From Brevibacterium aurantiacum (GTDB lineage Bacteria > Actinomycetota > Actinomycetes > Actinomycetales > Brevibacteriaceae): a DNA stretch of 64,000 nucleotides. This document shows positions 36,539-47,288 of this stretch, one piece after another (position 1 is the first letter of the stretch; each line of letters begins with the position of its first letter). The translations under genes were made by a program, and so were the position numbers. Under the pieces are notes generated by a model. That model worked only from the letters and a program-made list of their open reading frames with translations. It ran no database searches and had not been told where the DNA came from. The stretch covers positions 62,001 to 126,000 of the forward strand of contig NZ_FXZB01000009.1 of assembly GCF_900169065.1 (NCBI RefSeq). Direction: 5' to 3'.

Positions 36539-37509
36539 GATTTGGTCCTCCATGCCAGAACGAAGACAACGGCGAGGCCGAAGACCGCGATCCCGAGAGG
36601 AACGGTGGGCATGTCATGGACGACGGTGTAGGAGCGGCCGGGAGTGTTCTCGGCCTCCTGGCTCTGGATCTCTGAGACGATGCGGTCGATCGTCGAGGCC
36701 GAACCCATGTCGAACTGCTTTCCTCCTGTGCGATCGGAGACCGACTTCAGTTCCTTGGTCTGCGGGTTCGTGAGCACCGATGGGGGAGAGAGGCTGTAGA
36801 CCCTGACATCCGACTCCACTGCGATGTCCGTGGCCTCGTTGAGGTCGAAGAGCGGGTCACCTGCGAGCATGTTGTCGGTGGCGAAGACGATCGAGCGGGA
36901 ACGATCCTCATCCTGACGGTCGAAGTTGTCCACGCAGGAGACGAGACCGTCGCCGATGAGAGAGGAACCGCCGATGTTCGGCGGTGAGGTCGACCAGGAG
37001 TAGTCGGTGCCTTCCGAACCCCAGGTGCGGAATCCCTCTTCGGCTTCCTCAAGGTAGTTCTGGACCATCTCGTAGTCATCGGTGAGCGGGAACGCGGAGA
37101 CGGAGGTGGAATTGAACACGGTCATGCCGATGCGTTCGCCGTCGAACCGGTCGACGAGTTCCTGATAGGCCTCGAGGAGATCGGCATCGTATCCGAGCAT
37201 CGAACCGGAGACATCGAGGCAGAGCATGACGTCACGCAGCTTCTTCTCCGGGTTGACGGTCTCGACCCAGGCAGGCCGAGAGATCCCGGCGAGCGTCGAC
37301 AGTCCGGTGAGGGCGATGACCGCGAGCAAGGCGACCGTCGTGAGCAGGCGAGTCCGCATGGCTTTGCGGAAACTCGGCAGGGTCGTCATCCGGGCGCTGT
37401 GTGCCACGGCAAGTGAGGAGGCGGTGGCCTTGGGCCTGCGAAAGAAGAAGACCGCGGCCGCGGCCAGCACCAGGAGGATGATCGCCAACCACCAGAGCAT
37501 CAGGACCAT
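36535..37509 (-). CDS. VWA-domain membrane protein (BatA-like)
   Basis: A 324-residue protein with an N-terminal helix (WWLAIILLVLAAAAVFFF), a second helix at about 55-75, a VWA domain with canonical MIDAS DVSGSM (about 99-104) and a C-terminal helix (LGIAVFGLAVVFVLAW). The VWA module binds metal and partner proteins outside or at the membrane. Start ATG 37509; an alternative ATG 37500 shares its A with the upstream stop (TGATG). Works with MoxR ATPase and DUF58 protein in an unknown maturation or stress role. Confidence 0.84.
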   Translation of the reverse strand: MVLMLWWLAIILLVLAAAAVFFFRRPKATASSLAVAHSARMTTLPSFRKAMRTRLLTTVALLAVIALTGLSTLAGISRPAWVETVNPEKKLRDVMLCLDVSGSMLGYDADLLEAYQELVDRFDGERIGMTVFNSTSVSAFPLTDDYEMVQNYLEEAEEGFRTWGSEGTDYSWSTSPPNIGGSSLIGDGLVSCVDNFDRQDEDRSRSIVFATDNMLAGDPLFDLNEATDIAVESDVRVYSLSPPSVLTNPQTKELKSVSDRTGGKQFDMGSASTIDRIVSEIQSQEAENTPGRSYTVVHDMPTVPLGIAVFGLAVVFVLAWRTKS

Positions 37510-37952
37510 CGCGTCACCAGCTTTCTGGCACCGGCGATCTGGGGCCCCAGATCGTGGGCTTCGTCCTCAGCGAACTCCGCCTCGTAGAGTCCCGACAGGG
37601 ACTCGGCGAGGTCATCGAGACCGGCCACAGCCGCGTCTCGGTAGGTGAGGTGCTCGGCCTTGACGCCCCACGCGTCACGAGCGAACTCGCGCACGATCTT
37701 CGCCAGGTCCCGGGCGGAATCCCTGACGCCGACATCTCCGTCACCGAGTTTCGACTCGACGGCGGCGATCCGTGACATGTAGGTGCTGCGGACAGGAATG
37801 GGAATGCGCGGCCGGGATTTCGCACCTGAACCGGCAGCCGCGCGCAGCAGCGGAGCGAACAGATTGAGGACGGCGGCCAGCAGAACGGCACAGGCGGCGA
37901 CATACCACCAGGCCGAGAGCTGCAGCGGCGCGACGAGTTCAGCGGGGCCCAC
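37500..37952 (-). CDS. Small membrane protein of the MoxR/VWA cluster
   Basis: A 150-residue protein with one N-terminal helix (WWYVAACAVLLAAVLNLFAPLL) and a cytoplasmic helical domain (ESKLGDGDVGVRDSARDLAK). Position between DUF58 and VWA genes is that of DUF4381-like subunits in other MoxR clusters, but sequence similarity could not be tested. GTG start, 14-bp overlap with the DUF58 gene and TGATG junction with the next, so it belongs to the operon. Confidence 0.72.
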   Translation of the reverse strand: MGPAELVAPLQLSAWWYVAACAVLLAAVLNLFAPLLRAAAGSGAKSRPRIPIPVRSTYMSRIAAVESKLGDGDVGVRDSARDLAKIVREFARDAWGVKAEHLTYRDAAVAGLDDLAESLSGLYEAEFAEDEAHDLGPQIAGARKLVTRWS

Positions 37953-38823
37953 GGCGGTGCCTCAGCAGAAGAGTGTGGAGGTTGCCCAGTGCCTGGTCCG
38001 GGTGGGCGAGTTCGGTGTGTGAGATCCCGAGCTTCGAGAGCAGGTCGCTTCGGTGCTGCCGGCGGCTGGCCTCGGCGGCGTGGAATTCGGCGCGCACACT
38101 CGGGTTGGCCATCACGGATGATGGCAGGCCGACGCCCGGTCGTGAGACGTCGAACGGCGCCGAGGCGGTCGGCAGCTGGGCGAGGTCTGCGTCGGTGATC
38201 GTGATCCACAGGATCTCGTGCTGCGCGCGCAGACGTTTGATCGTGGCCTCTTCCTTCGCGCCGAGGGGCGCTTGATCGGAGATGACGACGACGAGCATCC
38301 GGTGGTTGATGTGGGTGGCGATCCACTGCAGCTGCTCATTGATCGAACCGTCGCTGTCGGTGCCGGCTTCGGCGAGGATCTGCTGCAGCAGGTTCTCCAA
38401 GTGGGCTTCGCTGCCCTTGCAGGGCGATGCGGTGGACCGCGCTGAGTTTCCATGGACGAGCATCACGTCATCACCGTGGCGTACGGCAAGGTAACCGGTC
38501 ATTCCGGCCATGAGGATCGCCAGCTGTCGTTTGTCGACTCCCGCCGAGGTGACGGCGTCGAAGTTCCGGGAGGAGTCGACGACCAGTGCCAGAATGTGCC
38601 TGCGGTGGGCGACGTAGCGTTTGACCAGTGGGTTCGAATGTCGAGCCGTGGCCTTCCAGTCGATGTCGCGGATCTCGTCGCCGGGGATGTAGTCACGCAG
38701 GTCATCGAAGTCGAGGCTGTGTCCGTGGAAGACAGAGGAGTAGTCCCCATCGAGGAGCCGGCGGGTCCGACGGTGTGCGTGGATGGTCATCCGCGCCTTG
38801 ATCCGATTGAGCAGAGCAGTCAT
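37939..38823 (-). CDS. DUF58 domain protein
   Basis: A 294-residue cytoplasmic protein with the DUF58 hallmark DYIPGDEIRDIDWKATAR (about 43-60) and a VWA-like fold with LVVDSSRNFD. Always found with MoxR ATPases, whose partner or substrate it is thought to be. ATG 38823 starts 12 bp after the moxR stop. The gene overlaps the next by 14 bp. Confidence 0.88.
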   Translation of the reverse strand: MTALLNRIKARMTIHAHRRTRRLLDGDYSSVFHGHSLDFDDLRDYIPGDEIRDIDWKATARHSNPLVKRYVAHRRHILALVVDSSRNFDAVTSAGVDKRQLAILMAGMTGYLAVRHGDDVMLVHGNSARSTASPCKGSEAHLENLLQQILAEAGTDSDGSINEQLQWIATHINHRMLVVVISDQAPLGAKEEATIKRLRAQHEILWITITDADLAQLPTASAPFDVSRPGVGLPSSVMANPSVRAEFHAAEASRRQHRSDLLSKLGISHTELAHPDQALGNLHTLLLRHRRGPR

Positions 38824-38835
38824 CGATGCAGCCGA

Positions 38836-39831
<996 letters not shown>

Positions 39832-39926
39832 GGTGGGGCCTCTCAAATCTCAACTGGCTGACAAAACAAGCATATGGGCTGACCCTGACACACGTCTGGG
39901 CACTTTCGTGATGCTCCTATGTTGTG

Positions 39927-41126
39927 TCAAATGGTGCGAAGTAGGAACTCCCGATAGTTGACAACGAACTCGTCATCACGAGTCACCGCTCGCTCGATCT
40001 GGGAGATCTTCGCAGGCCACACTCCGAATTGGCCTGCCACATCCTGGAGTGTGATCTTCATCGACAATCGTAGCGGTCGGAGATCATCGACGGCGAGGAC
40101 TTCGGGTGGGTTGACGATGCGAGTGTAGACCTCGTTGGCGACGTAGCGTTTGAGACACCGTATGACTTCCTTTTTGCTTTTAGTGTTGTTCGTCGTTCGT
40201 CGGGCCACGTAGTCCTTGGTGCGTTGGTCGTGTGCCATGCGGGTGATCACGATGCGATGCAGAGCCGCGTTCGCCTGTCGAACACCACCGCGATTAAGCC
40301 GGTGCCGGTGAGTTTTGCCCGACGAAGCCGGTATGGGGCTGGTCCCGCATAGCGCCGCAAAGGCTTCTTTGGAGGTGATGCGCTCAGGGTTTTCCCCGAC
40401 AGTGACGAGTAGTTCGGCTGCAGTGACGGCCTTGACGCCTGTGGCTGCCATCAACGCGGGGGCGATGTCGGTGGCCTGGACGGCCAGGCGGGCTTCTGCC
40501 TCGTCGATCTCTTCACTCAGGTAGGTAATACGGCGAGCGAGTCGGCGAAGCACATGCCCGAGGTCGTCACCGTCGTTTGGGCGTGTGGCCGCGAGTGCGG
40601 TGTAGAGGGCATCGCCCTTGAAGGGGGCATACTTCTGGCGAACAGTGTCGGGGGCGGTGGTGAGGAAGTTCTGGATTTGGGTCATGGCCGCCGAGCGGGC
40701 TTTGACCGCGGTGCGGCGGGCCCGCTGTGTAACTCGGAGGCCGTCGATGGCTCCGCCGAGGAGTTTCGGGATTGGGAGGTCATCGGCATCGGCGGCGATA
40801 GTCTTCGCTGCGGCGTAGGCATCGATCGGATCGGATTTCCCGCCGCGTCTGGTCTGCCTGTTGGGGCGGATGACTTCCCTGACAGTGACTTTCTGAGTGC
40901 GCAGGTACGCGGTGATGCCGGCCCCGTAGGAAGCGGTGCCCTCGATCCCGACGGCTAGCAGAGTGCCGAATGCGACGATGAACTTCAGCAGGTCCTTGTA
41001 GCCGGTGCTCGTGGTCGGGAATTCCTTGTCGCCGAGTTTCTTCCCGAGTTCGTTGACGATTCCGACGTGATTCGTTGCTTGGTGGGTATCGATTCCGGCG
41101 TACACATTCGGTGGTGTTCCTGTCAT
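39927..41126 (-). CDS. IS110-family transposase
   Basis: A 399-residue DEDD recombinase. The RuvC-like N-terminal domain has D13 (AGIDTH), E62 (IEGTASYG) and D99/D102 (GKSDPIDA). The Transposase_20 region (about 225-310) has GVKAVTAAELL and the conserved serine segment CGTSPIPASSGK. Residues about 345-399 form an extra C-terminal tail that looks like a helix-turn-helix (QDVAGQFGVWPAKISQIERA), not usual for IS110. No frameshift or stop, so it may be active. ATG start at 41126. Confidence 0.9.
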   Translation of the reverse strand: MTGTPPNVYAGIDTHQATNHVGIVNELGKKLGDKEFPTTSTGYKDLLKFIVAFGTLLAVGIEGTASYGAGITAYLRTQKVTVREVIRPNRQTRRGGKSDPIDAYAAAKTIAADADDLPIPKLLGGAIDGLRVTQRARRTAVKARSAAMTQIQNFLTTAPDTVRQKYAPFKGDALYTALAATRPNDGDDLGHVLRRLARRITYLSEEIDEAEARLAVQATDIAPALMAATGVKAVTAAELLVTVGENPERITSKEAFAALCGTSPIPASSGKTHRHRLNRGGVRQANAALHRIVITRMAHDQRTKDYVARRTTNNTKSKKEVIRCLKRYVANEVYTRIVNPPEVLAVDDLRPLRLSMKITLQDVAGQFGVWPAKISQIERAVTRDDEFVVNYREFLLRTI

Positions 41127-41345
41127 GATGGTTATGCCCTTTCCGTTGCTCTGGTGGGGTGAGGGCCAGCCGGTCGGGCAGACAGGACGTTGGTGGGATT
41201 CCGTGGTCGCGGATTCACGCTCCTATAAGGTCATGTCCCCACCTGCTGGTTCTCTTCGGTGGTGACGGGGCTCCCGGTGGACAGATCTCGAGAAAGACAC
41301 CACACGGGGGAGGGCCAGTCAGTACCGGGGCCACACTGGGAATCC
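41127..41345 (-). ncRNA. Candidate bridge-RNA region of the IS110 element
   Basis: IS110 elements of the IS621 type encode a structured bridge RNA in the non-coding left end upstream of the transposase, on the same strand. Here about 220 bp of non-coding sequence lies upstream, GC-rich, with repeated AGGGCCAG (41162-41169 and 41311-41318). Read on the minus strand it contains ATAGGAGC (41226-41219), complementary to GCTCCTAT at 39913-39920 beyond the transposase stop, as expected for a donor-guide contact. RNA ends and fold were not computed. Confidence 0.35.
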
Positions 41346-41552
41346 CGACCCTTCTAGTATCAACGTCAGTACCGACACATACATTTCAAGGAACGACACA
41401 CAGCCGTGGAAGGCGCCGCGAAGTCGCGCACAACGCCACGAAATCGACGCGATGAAGAAGGGAGGCGGTGACCGTGGAAGTGGACCATATTCGACCGCAA
41501 GCGCAGTCGAGCGTGACACGCCGAAAAAGTGCCCACAGGTGAAATTTTTATC

Positions 41553-41704
41553 TGTGGACAAGTGTGGAAAACGCAGTAGGGGGAGGCGCCCGAAAATGGG
41601 TTTTCGGCCCCGCTGCCCAGTGTCCTCGCAGGTGATCGAACTACATCAGTGTCATTCGTGACTTGTGGATGACTGTGGACGATTTGAACACAGGGTGTGG
41701 ATGA
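41553..41704 (+). promoter_or_regulatory. Group of five DnaA-box-like sequences
   Basis: All on the plus strand: TGTGGACAA (41553), TGTGGAAAA (41563), TGTGGATGA (41664), TGTGGACGA (41674), TGTGGATGA (41696). The first is an exact match to the reverse of the actinobacterial DnaA box TTGTCCACA; the others differ by one or two bases. The first two pairs are each spaced exactly 10 bp, one helical turn. Likely DnaA binding that couples dNTP supply to replication. Confidence 0.5.
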
Positions 41705-41723
41705 TCGAAACAACACTGGTGTA

Positions 41724-41770
41724 ACACTGGATATAGGGGTAGAGTCGACCCCGAACACAACATCTAGTGG
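41724..41770 (+). promoter_or_regulatory. Two NrdR boxes
   Basis: ACACTGGATATAGGGG (41724-41739) matches 12 of 16 and ACACAACATCTAGTGG (41755-41770) 13 of 16 positions of the NrdR consensus acaCwAtATaTwGtgt. Starts are 31 bp apart, the three-turn spacing typical of NrdR box pairs. They sit 105-150 bp before nrdH and predict repression by the ATP/dATP-sensing NrdR. Confidence 0.8.
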
Positions 41771-41874
41771 TCACACTCGGGCCTGATCTGCGTGATATTC
41801 GTCATTGTCAAGGTCATAGCCCGAGCTGGACATACCGTGGAATCTAAGCCGAAGTGCAGAATTGAGGAGTCGCG

Positions 41875-42123
41875 ATGATCACCGTGTACACCAAGCCATC
41901 TTGCGTCCAGTGCAACGCCACCTACCGTGCGCTCGATGCCAAGGGTCTGAAGTACAAGTCGGTCGATCTCAGTGTCGATGAGAACGCCTTGGATGTCGTC
42001 AAGGCCATGGGCTACATGCAGGCTCCCGTCGTTGTCACCGACAACGACCACTGGTCAGGTTTCCGTCCGGACAAGATCGCCACTCTGGCCGGCGAGCAGA
42101 CCTCGGTCTCCGTTGTAGCCTGA
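41875..42123 (+). CDS. nrdH: Glutaredoxin-like protein NrdH
   Basis: Electron donor to class Ib ribonucleotide reductase, reduced by thioredoxin reductase. The 82-residue protein has the redox motif CVQC (C10, C13) and the NrdH C-terminal signature [11 protein letters not shown] with GAGGAG upstream. First gene of nrdHIEF; nrdI begins one base after its stop. Confidence 0.95.
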   Translation: MITVYTKPSCVQCNATYRALDAKGLKYKSVDLSVDENALDVVKAMGYMQAPVVVTDNDHWSGFRPDKIATLAGEQTSVSVVA

Positions 42124-42124
42124 C

Positions 42125-42538
42125 ATGCTCCTGGTCTACTACTCGAGCAGCTCTGAGTACACCGACCGATTCGTCAGCAAGCTGCGGCACCCCTCACGCC
42201 GACTTCCCCTGCTGACAAAAGATGAGACGCTGGCGATCGACGAACCGTTCGTCCTTGTGACTCCCACCTATGGAGCCGGCCCCAACAGAGGCGCCGTCCC
42301 CAAGCAAGTGATCAAGTTCCTCAATATCGAATCGAATCGCCGCCACCTCGTCGGCGTCATCGGCGCCGGAAATACGAACTTCGGCGAAGAATACTGTCGC
42401 GCGGCACACAAAGTGGCCGCGAAATGCAATGTACCCGTGCTGTACCGTGTCGAACTCCTCGGAACCCCAGAGGACGTCGAAGCAGTGAATTTAGGATTGG
42501 ACAAACTGTGCGCGAGCTCGCTGAAGACCGCAATGTAG
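42125..42538 (+). CDS. nrdI: Flavodoxin-like protein NrdI
   Basis: FMN protein that supplies the oxidant for assembling the dimanganese-tyrosyl radical in NrdF. The 137-residue protein begins [15 protein letters not shown] (phosphate-binding loop) and has TPTYGAG and [15 protein letters not shown], all typical of NrdI. Its 3' end overlaps the GTG start of nrdE by about 31 bp. Confidence 0.95.
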   Translation: MLLVYYSSSSEYTDRFVSKLRHPSRRLPLLTKDETLAIDEPFVLVTPTYGAGPNRGAVPKQVIKFLNIESNRRHLVGVIGAGNTNFGEEYCRAAHKVAAKCNVPVLYRVELLGTPEDVEAVNLGLDKLCASSLKTAM

Positions 42539-44670
42539 AAGACATCATCCGCGAAGAGACGGATCTTGACTACCATGCGCTCAACGCCATGCTGAACCTC
42601 TACGACCAGGATGGTCGCATCCAGTTCGAACGTGACAAACAGGCTGCCAGGCAGTACTTCCTGCAGCATGTCAACAACAACACAGTCTTCTTCCATGACC
42701 TCAAGGAGAAGCTGGACTACCTCGTCGAGAAGGAATACTACGAGCCCGAAGTTCTCGATCAGTACTCCTTCGACTTCATCGAGGAGCTTTCGAAGCACGC
42801 CTATTCGGCTAAGTTCCGGTTCCAGACCTTCCTCGGTGCTTTCAAGTTCTACACCTCGTACACGCTGAAGACCTTTGACGGAAAGCGCTACCTCGAACGC
42901 TTCGAAGATCGCGTCGTCATGGTCGCACTGTTCCTGGCTCGCGGCGACGAGACCCTGGCTAAGCAGCTCGTCGACGAGATCATCCATGGTCGGTTCCAGC
43001 CGGCCACCCCGACCTTCCTCAATGCGGGAAAGAAGCAGCGCGGCGAGCTTGTCTCCTGCTTCCTGCTGCGCATCGAAGACAATATGGAGTCCATCGGCCG
43101 TTCCATCAACTCCGCTCTGCAGCTGTCCAAGCGCGGCGGCGGTGTGGCCTTCGCTCTGACCAACATCCGCGAGTCCGGTGCACCGATCAAGAAGATCGAA
43201 AACCAGTCCTCGGGTGTCATCCCCGTCATGAAGCTGCTCGAAGACTCCTTCTCCTACGCCAACCAGCTGGGTGCACGTCAGGGTGCCGGTGCCGTGTACC
43301 TCCACGCTCACCACCCCGACATCTACAAGTTCCTCGACACCAAGCGCGAGAACGCCGATGAGAAGATCCGGATCAAGACGCTGTCCTTGGGCGTTGTCAT
43401 CCCGGACATCACCTTTGAACTGGCCAAGCGCAATGAGGACATGTACCTCTTCAGCCCGTATGACGTCGAACGTGTCTACGGCATGCCCTTCTCCGACGTC
43501 AACGTGACAGAGAAGTACGAGGAGATGGTCGACAACGCGGCCATCAAGAAGAACAAGATCAATGCACGCGAGTTCTTCCAGACCTTGGCAGAGATCCAGT
43601 TCGAGTCCGGATACCCCTACGTCATGTTCGAAGACACAGTGAACAAGGCGAACCCGATCGACGGCAAGATCATCATGTCGAACCTGTGCTCCGAGATCCT
43701 GCAGGTCTCCGAGCCCAGCAAGTACGACTCCGATCTCGGATACGACGTCGTCGGCAAGGACATCTCCTGCAACCTCGGTTCCCTCAACATCGCTCTGACG
43801 ATGGACTCGACCGATTTCGGGCAGACCATCGAGACAGCGATCCGCGGACTGACCGCCGTCGCCGAGACCTCTGACATCCAGTCGGTCCCGTCGATCGCCC
43901 GCGGCAATGACATGTCGCACGCCATCGGACTCGGCCAGATGAACCTCCACGGCTTCCTTGCCCGCGAGCACATCTACTACGGCTCGGATGAGGGACTCGA
44001 CTTCACGAACATGTACTTCTACACCGTCGCCTACCACTGTGTGCGGGCGTCGATGGAGATCGCGAAGGAACGCAAGACAGCTTTCGCAGGATTCGAGCGG
44101 TCGAACTACGCGAGCGGCGAATACTTCGACAAGTACACCGACGAAGTGTGGGAACCACGCACCTCGCGTGTGGCCGAGATGTTCACCGAAGCCGGTGTGC
44201 ATATCCCGACTCAGGATGATTGGCGAGAGCTCAAGGCTGCGGTTGCCGAATACGGCATCTACAACCAGAACCTGCAGGCCGTTCCGCCCACAGGATCGAT
44301 CTCCTACATCAACAACTCGACGTCGTCGATCCACCCGGTGGCCTCGAAGGTCGAGATCCGCAAGGAGGGCAAGATCGGGCGCGTGTACTACCCGGCACCC
44401 TTCATGGACAACGACAACCTCAAGTACTACCAGGATGCCTACGAGATCGGCTACGAGAAGATCATCGACACCTACGCCGCGGCCACGAAGCACGTGGACC
44501 AGGGGCTGTCGCTGACCTTGTTCTTCATGGACACCGCTACGACTCGTGACATCAACAAGGCGCAGATCTACGCGTGGCGCAAGGGCATCAAGACCATCTA
44601 CTACATCCGGTTGCGCCAGCTTGCGCTGGAGGGCACCGAGGTCGATGGCTGCGTTTCCTGCATGCTGTGA
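42508..44670 (+). CDS. nrdE: Class Ib ribonucleotide reductase alpha subunit NrdE
   Basis: Reduces ribonucleoside diphosphates to deoxy forms. With GTG 42508 as start the protein is 720 residues, the family's usual size; the upstream part of the open frame is nrdI shadow. [13 protein letters not shown] opens the N-terminal domain, with no ATP-cone, as expected for class Ib. SNLCSEILQ carries an active-site cysteine, [18 protein letters not shown] is the conserved late segment, and the C-terminal tail CVSCML holds the NrdH-reducible cysteine pair. A perfect hairpin follows its stop. Confidence 0.95.
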   Translation: MRELAEDRNVEDIIREETDLDYHALNAMLNLYDQDGRIQFERDKQAARQYFLQHVNNNTVFFHDLKEKLDYLVEKEYYEPEVLDQYSFDFIEELSKHAYSAKFRFQTFLGAFKFYTSYTLKTFDGKRYLERFEDRVVMVALFLARGDETLAKQLVDEIIHGRFQPATPTFLNAGKKQRGELVSCFLLRIEDNMESIGRSINSALQLSKRGGGVAFALTNIRESGAPIKKIENQSSGVIPVMKLLEDSFSYANQLGARQGAGAVYLHAHHPDIYKFLDTKRENADEKIRIKTLSLGVVIPDITFELAKRNEDMYLFSPYDVERVYGMPFSDVNVTEKYEEMVDNAAIKKNKINAREFFQTLAEIQFESGYPYVMFEDTVNKANPIDGKIIMSNLCSEILQVSEPSKYDSDLGYDVVGKDISCNLGSLNIALTMDSTDFGQTIETAIRGLTAVAETSDIQSVPSIARGNDMSHAIGLGQMNLHGFLAREHIYYGSDEGLDFTNMYFYTVAYHCVRASMEIAKERKTAFAGFERSNYASGEYFDKYTDEVWEPRTSRVAEMFTEAGVHIPTQDDWRELKAAVAEYGIYNQNLQAVPPTGSISYINNSTSSIHPVASKVEIRKEGKIGRVYYPAPFMDNDNLKYYQDAYEIGYEKIIDTYAAATKHVDQGLSLTLFFMDTATTRDINKAQIYAWRKGIKTIYYIRLRQLALEGTEVDGCVSCML

Positions 44671-44675
44671 CCGTT

Positions 44676-44713
44676 GAGTGCTGTGGGCCGGTGCAAGCCG
44701 GCCCACAGCACTC
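44676..44713 (+). terminator. 16-bp hairpin between nrdE and nrdF
   Basis: GAGTGCTGTGGGCCGG (44676-44691) pairs perfectly with 44698-44713 around a TGCAAG loop, starting five bases after the nrdE stop. Not followed by a T-run (TTGACCC). It may attenuate transcription or set the NrdE:NrdF ratio by processing; nrdF starts 104 bp further on. Confidence 0.6.
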
Positions 44714-44717
44714 TTGA

Positions 44718-45797
<1,080 letters not shown>

Positions 45798-45839
45798 GTC
45801 ATCTTTCAGGCGCTTGAGGGACCGAGTCCTCCGAGCGTC

Positions 45840-45880
45840 AGCGGCCCATCCGAGCACACACTGCTTGGGTGGGTCGCTTT
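45840..45880 (+). terminator. Rho-independent terminator after nrdF
   Basis: GCGGCCCATCCGAG (45840-45853) pairs with CTTGGGTGGGTCGC (45863-45876) over 14 positions with three G-U pairs, followed by TTTT. A second, weaker stem precedes it at about 45811-45838. Just downstream, CAACTCAGCTGCT is directly repeated (about 45914-45940). Confidence 0.8.
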
Positions 45881-45957
45881 TCTGCGTTGAGGAGTCTGCA
45901 GGCGAAACCGGTTCAACTCAGCTGCTCAACTCAGCTGCTCATCTCAACTGACTATTG

Positions 45958-47073
45958 TCAGCGAGATTCGCGTGCCTCACGTGCGGAGGCGACGTCGTCG
46001 ACGATTGCCGCGATGTGCTGCATGCTCGCGATCAGCGACCCGTACAGGGCCCAGGAGCGCTCAGGGAGGCCGTCATCGGCGGCCATGGTCACCGACAGTT
46101 CTTCGAGGCGTTTGAAGATCGGCTCAACCTCCGCATCCGGGTCGGCAATCGATCGCCCTGCGTCGCGGACGATCGACGTCCACTGCTCGCGAAAGCGAGA
46201 GTCCCATTCGCCGTCTTCATAGGACCCCTCGCGCAGAGTTCGCGTGAGATGGCGCAGATGGGAGATGCCTTCGTCCACCCGCAACAGGATATTCTCGTAG
46301 CTGGCTTCCTTCGGCGATGTCTGAGTGTCCCGAGCCTCGCCCGATGGCGTGCGCCTCCGACGCAGACGATGACGCGGATTTGCTCGTTGGCTCTCACGAG
46401 CGAACTTGACCGACTGCCATGCGGAGTTCATCTCTTCGCTCATTGACTCGGTCTCATTGAACCAGTCATCGGCGTCCGCGGTTTCCCAGCCGTCGTCCAG
46501 TTCATCTGCCATGTCGACGAGCATGTTGCCCATGCGCCGGTTGATGCTGTCGACGTACCGTGCGGCCTGCTGATCCCGCAGCGGCGGAATCACAAGGAGG
46601 TTGACGACGATGCCGACGGCAATGCCCAGGCAGAGCTCGAGAATGCGTTCGCCGAGCAGTGGCTGTTGGCTGTCGAAGCCGCTGCCGAGGACGAATATCC
46701 CCGTCGTCGCGATCGCCACGCCCTCGTCACGTATCCACGGCAGACGCGCGGCAGCGAGACCGACTAGGAGCGCGAGAGCAAATGTCCAGATGCTCACCCC
46801 CAGGTAGTTGCCGATGAGGAAGGACAAGGCAACACCGAGAGTCGAGGCGATCGTCGACTGCGCTCCGCGAGACAGCGAGCGGTGGACTGTGGCATGGACG
46901 GTCAGCAGCGCCGCCCACGGAGCTAGGAACGGCATCTGGGAGTTCAGGACATTATCAGACAGCCACCAGGCGCCGGTGGCTGCGATCACCGTCTTGATGA
47001 TCTGGAGAACGTCGGTGGCGACGTCGGGGCGTCTGGCCAGAAGCGATAGCTGGTGTCGTGAGTTCTGCTGCAA
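45958..47073 (-). CDS. FUSC / aromatic-acid-exporter-type membrane protein
   Basis: A 371-residue protein. The N-terminal half has about six hydrophobic helices (LSFLIGNYLGVSIWTFALAL; LGIAVGIVVNLLVIPPLRD) typical of the FUSC/ArAE domain, and the second half is a soluble helical region rich in Arg and Glu. FUSC proteins export aromatic acids or other organic anions; substrate unknown. TTG start at 47073 with AAAGGA five bases before. Stands apart from the nrd operon (convergent). Confidence 0.78.
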   Translation of the reverse strand: MQQNSRHQLSLLARRPDVATDVLQIIKTVIAATGAWWLSDNVLNSQMPFLAPWAALLTVHATVHRSLSRGAQSTIASTLGVALSFLIGNYLGVSIWTFALALLVGLAAARLPWIRDEGVAIATTGIFVLGSGFDSQQPLLGERILELCLGIAVGIVVNLLVIPPLRDQQAARYVDSINRRMGNMLVDMADELDDGWETADADDWFNETESMSEEMNSAWQSVKFARESQRANPRHRLRRRRTPSGEARDTQTSPKEASYENILLRVDEGISHLRHLTRTLREGSYEDGEWDSRFREQWTSIVRDAGRSIADPDAEVEPIFKRLEELSVTMAADDGLPERSWALYGSLIASMQHIAAIVDDVASAREARESR

Positions 47074-47172
47074 AGGCCGTCCTTTCGGACAGAGTGCATG
47101 GAGGTATCACCCTACAAGGCATATATGCTATCTGATCGGCTTGGGCAAGGGGCACCGGCGGAGAATGAGAAA

Positions 47173-47212
47173 GCCCGACATTCCTGCAGGCGAAACCTGC
47201 GAAATGTCGGGC
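47173..47212 (-). terminator. Hairpin terminator downstream of the 54-residue gene
   Basis: Outer arms GCCCGACATT (47173-47182) and AATGTCGGGC (47203-47212) with inner stem GCAGG-CGAAA-CCTGC. On the minus strand the stem is followed by TTTCTC. Located 77 bp past the stop of the small gene, upstream of the FUSC gene. Confidence 0.7.
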
Positions 47213-47288
47213 AGAGGTCAGACTGTCGTGGTTCTCGCTCTGCTTAAAACCCAGCAGTGCGAAGGAAAACCTTGACAGACGGCGGCGA

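Larger units (their letters stand above)
39900..41350 (-). mobile_element. IS110-family insertion sequence (ends approximate)
   Basis: One intact transposase gene with non-coding flanks. As usual for IS110 there are no obvious terminal inverted repeats, so the ends are estimates. The 8-mer GCTCCTAT occurs on the plus strand both just past the transposase stop (39913-39920) and inside the upstream non-coding flank (41219-41226). Located between the moxR and nrdHIEF operons. Confidence 0.6.
41346..41874 (+). other. Non-coding region upstream of nrdHIEF
   Basis: About 530 bp with no convincing gene between the IS110 element and nrdH. It holds five TGTGGA-type DnaA-box-like sequences (41553-41704) and two NrdR boxes (41724-41770), described separately, and the short leader of nrdH with GAGGAG at about 41864. 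The left part (41346-41520) shows nothing recognisable. Confidence 0.7.

Noticed and set aside
41553..41704. DnaA-box group as a replication origin
   Set aside because: No dnaA, dnaN or other origin genes nearby, and only five boxes; regulation of nrdHIEF is simpler.
45910..45945. CTCAGCTGCT short direct repeat as a CRISPR or attachment site
   Set aside because: Only two copies without spacers and no integrase nearby.
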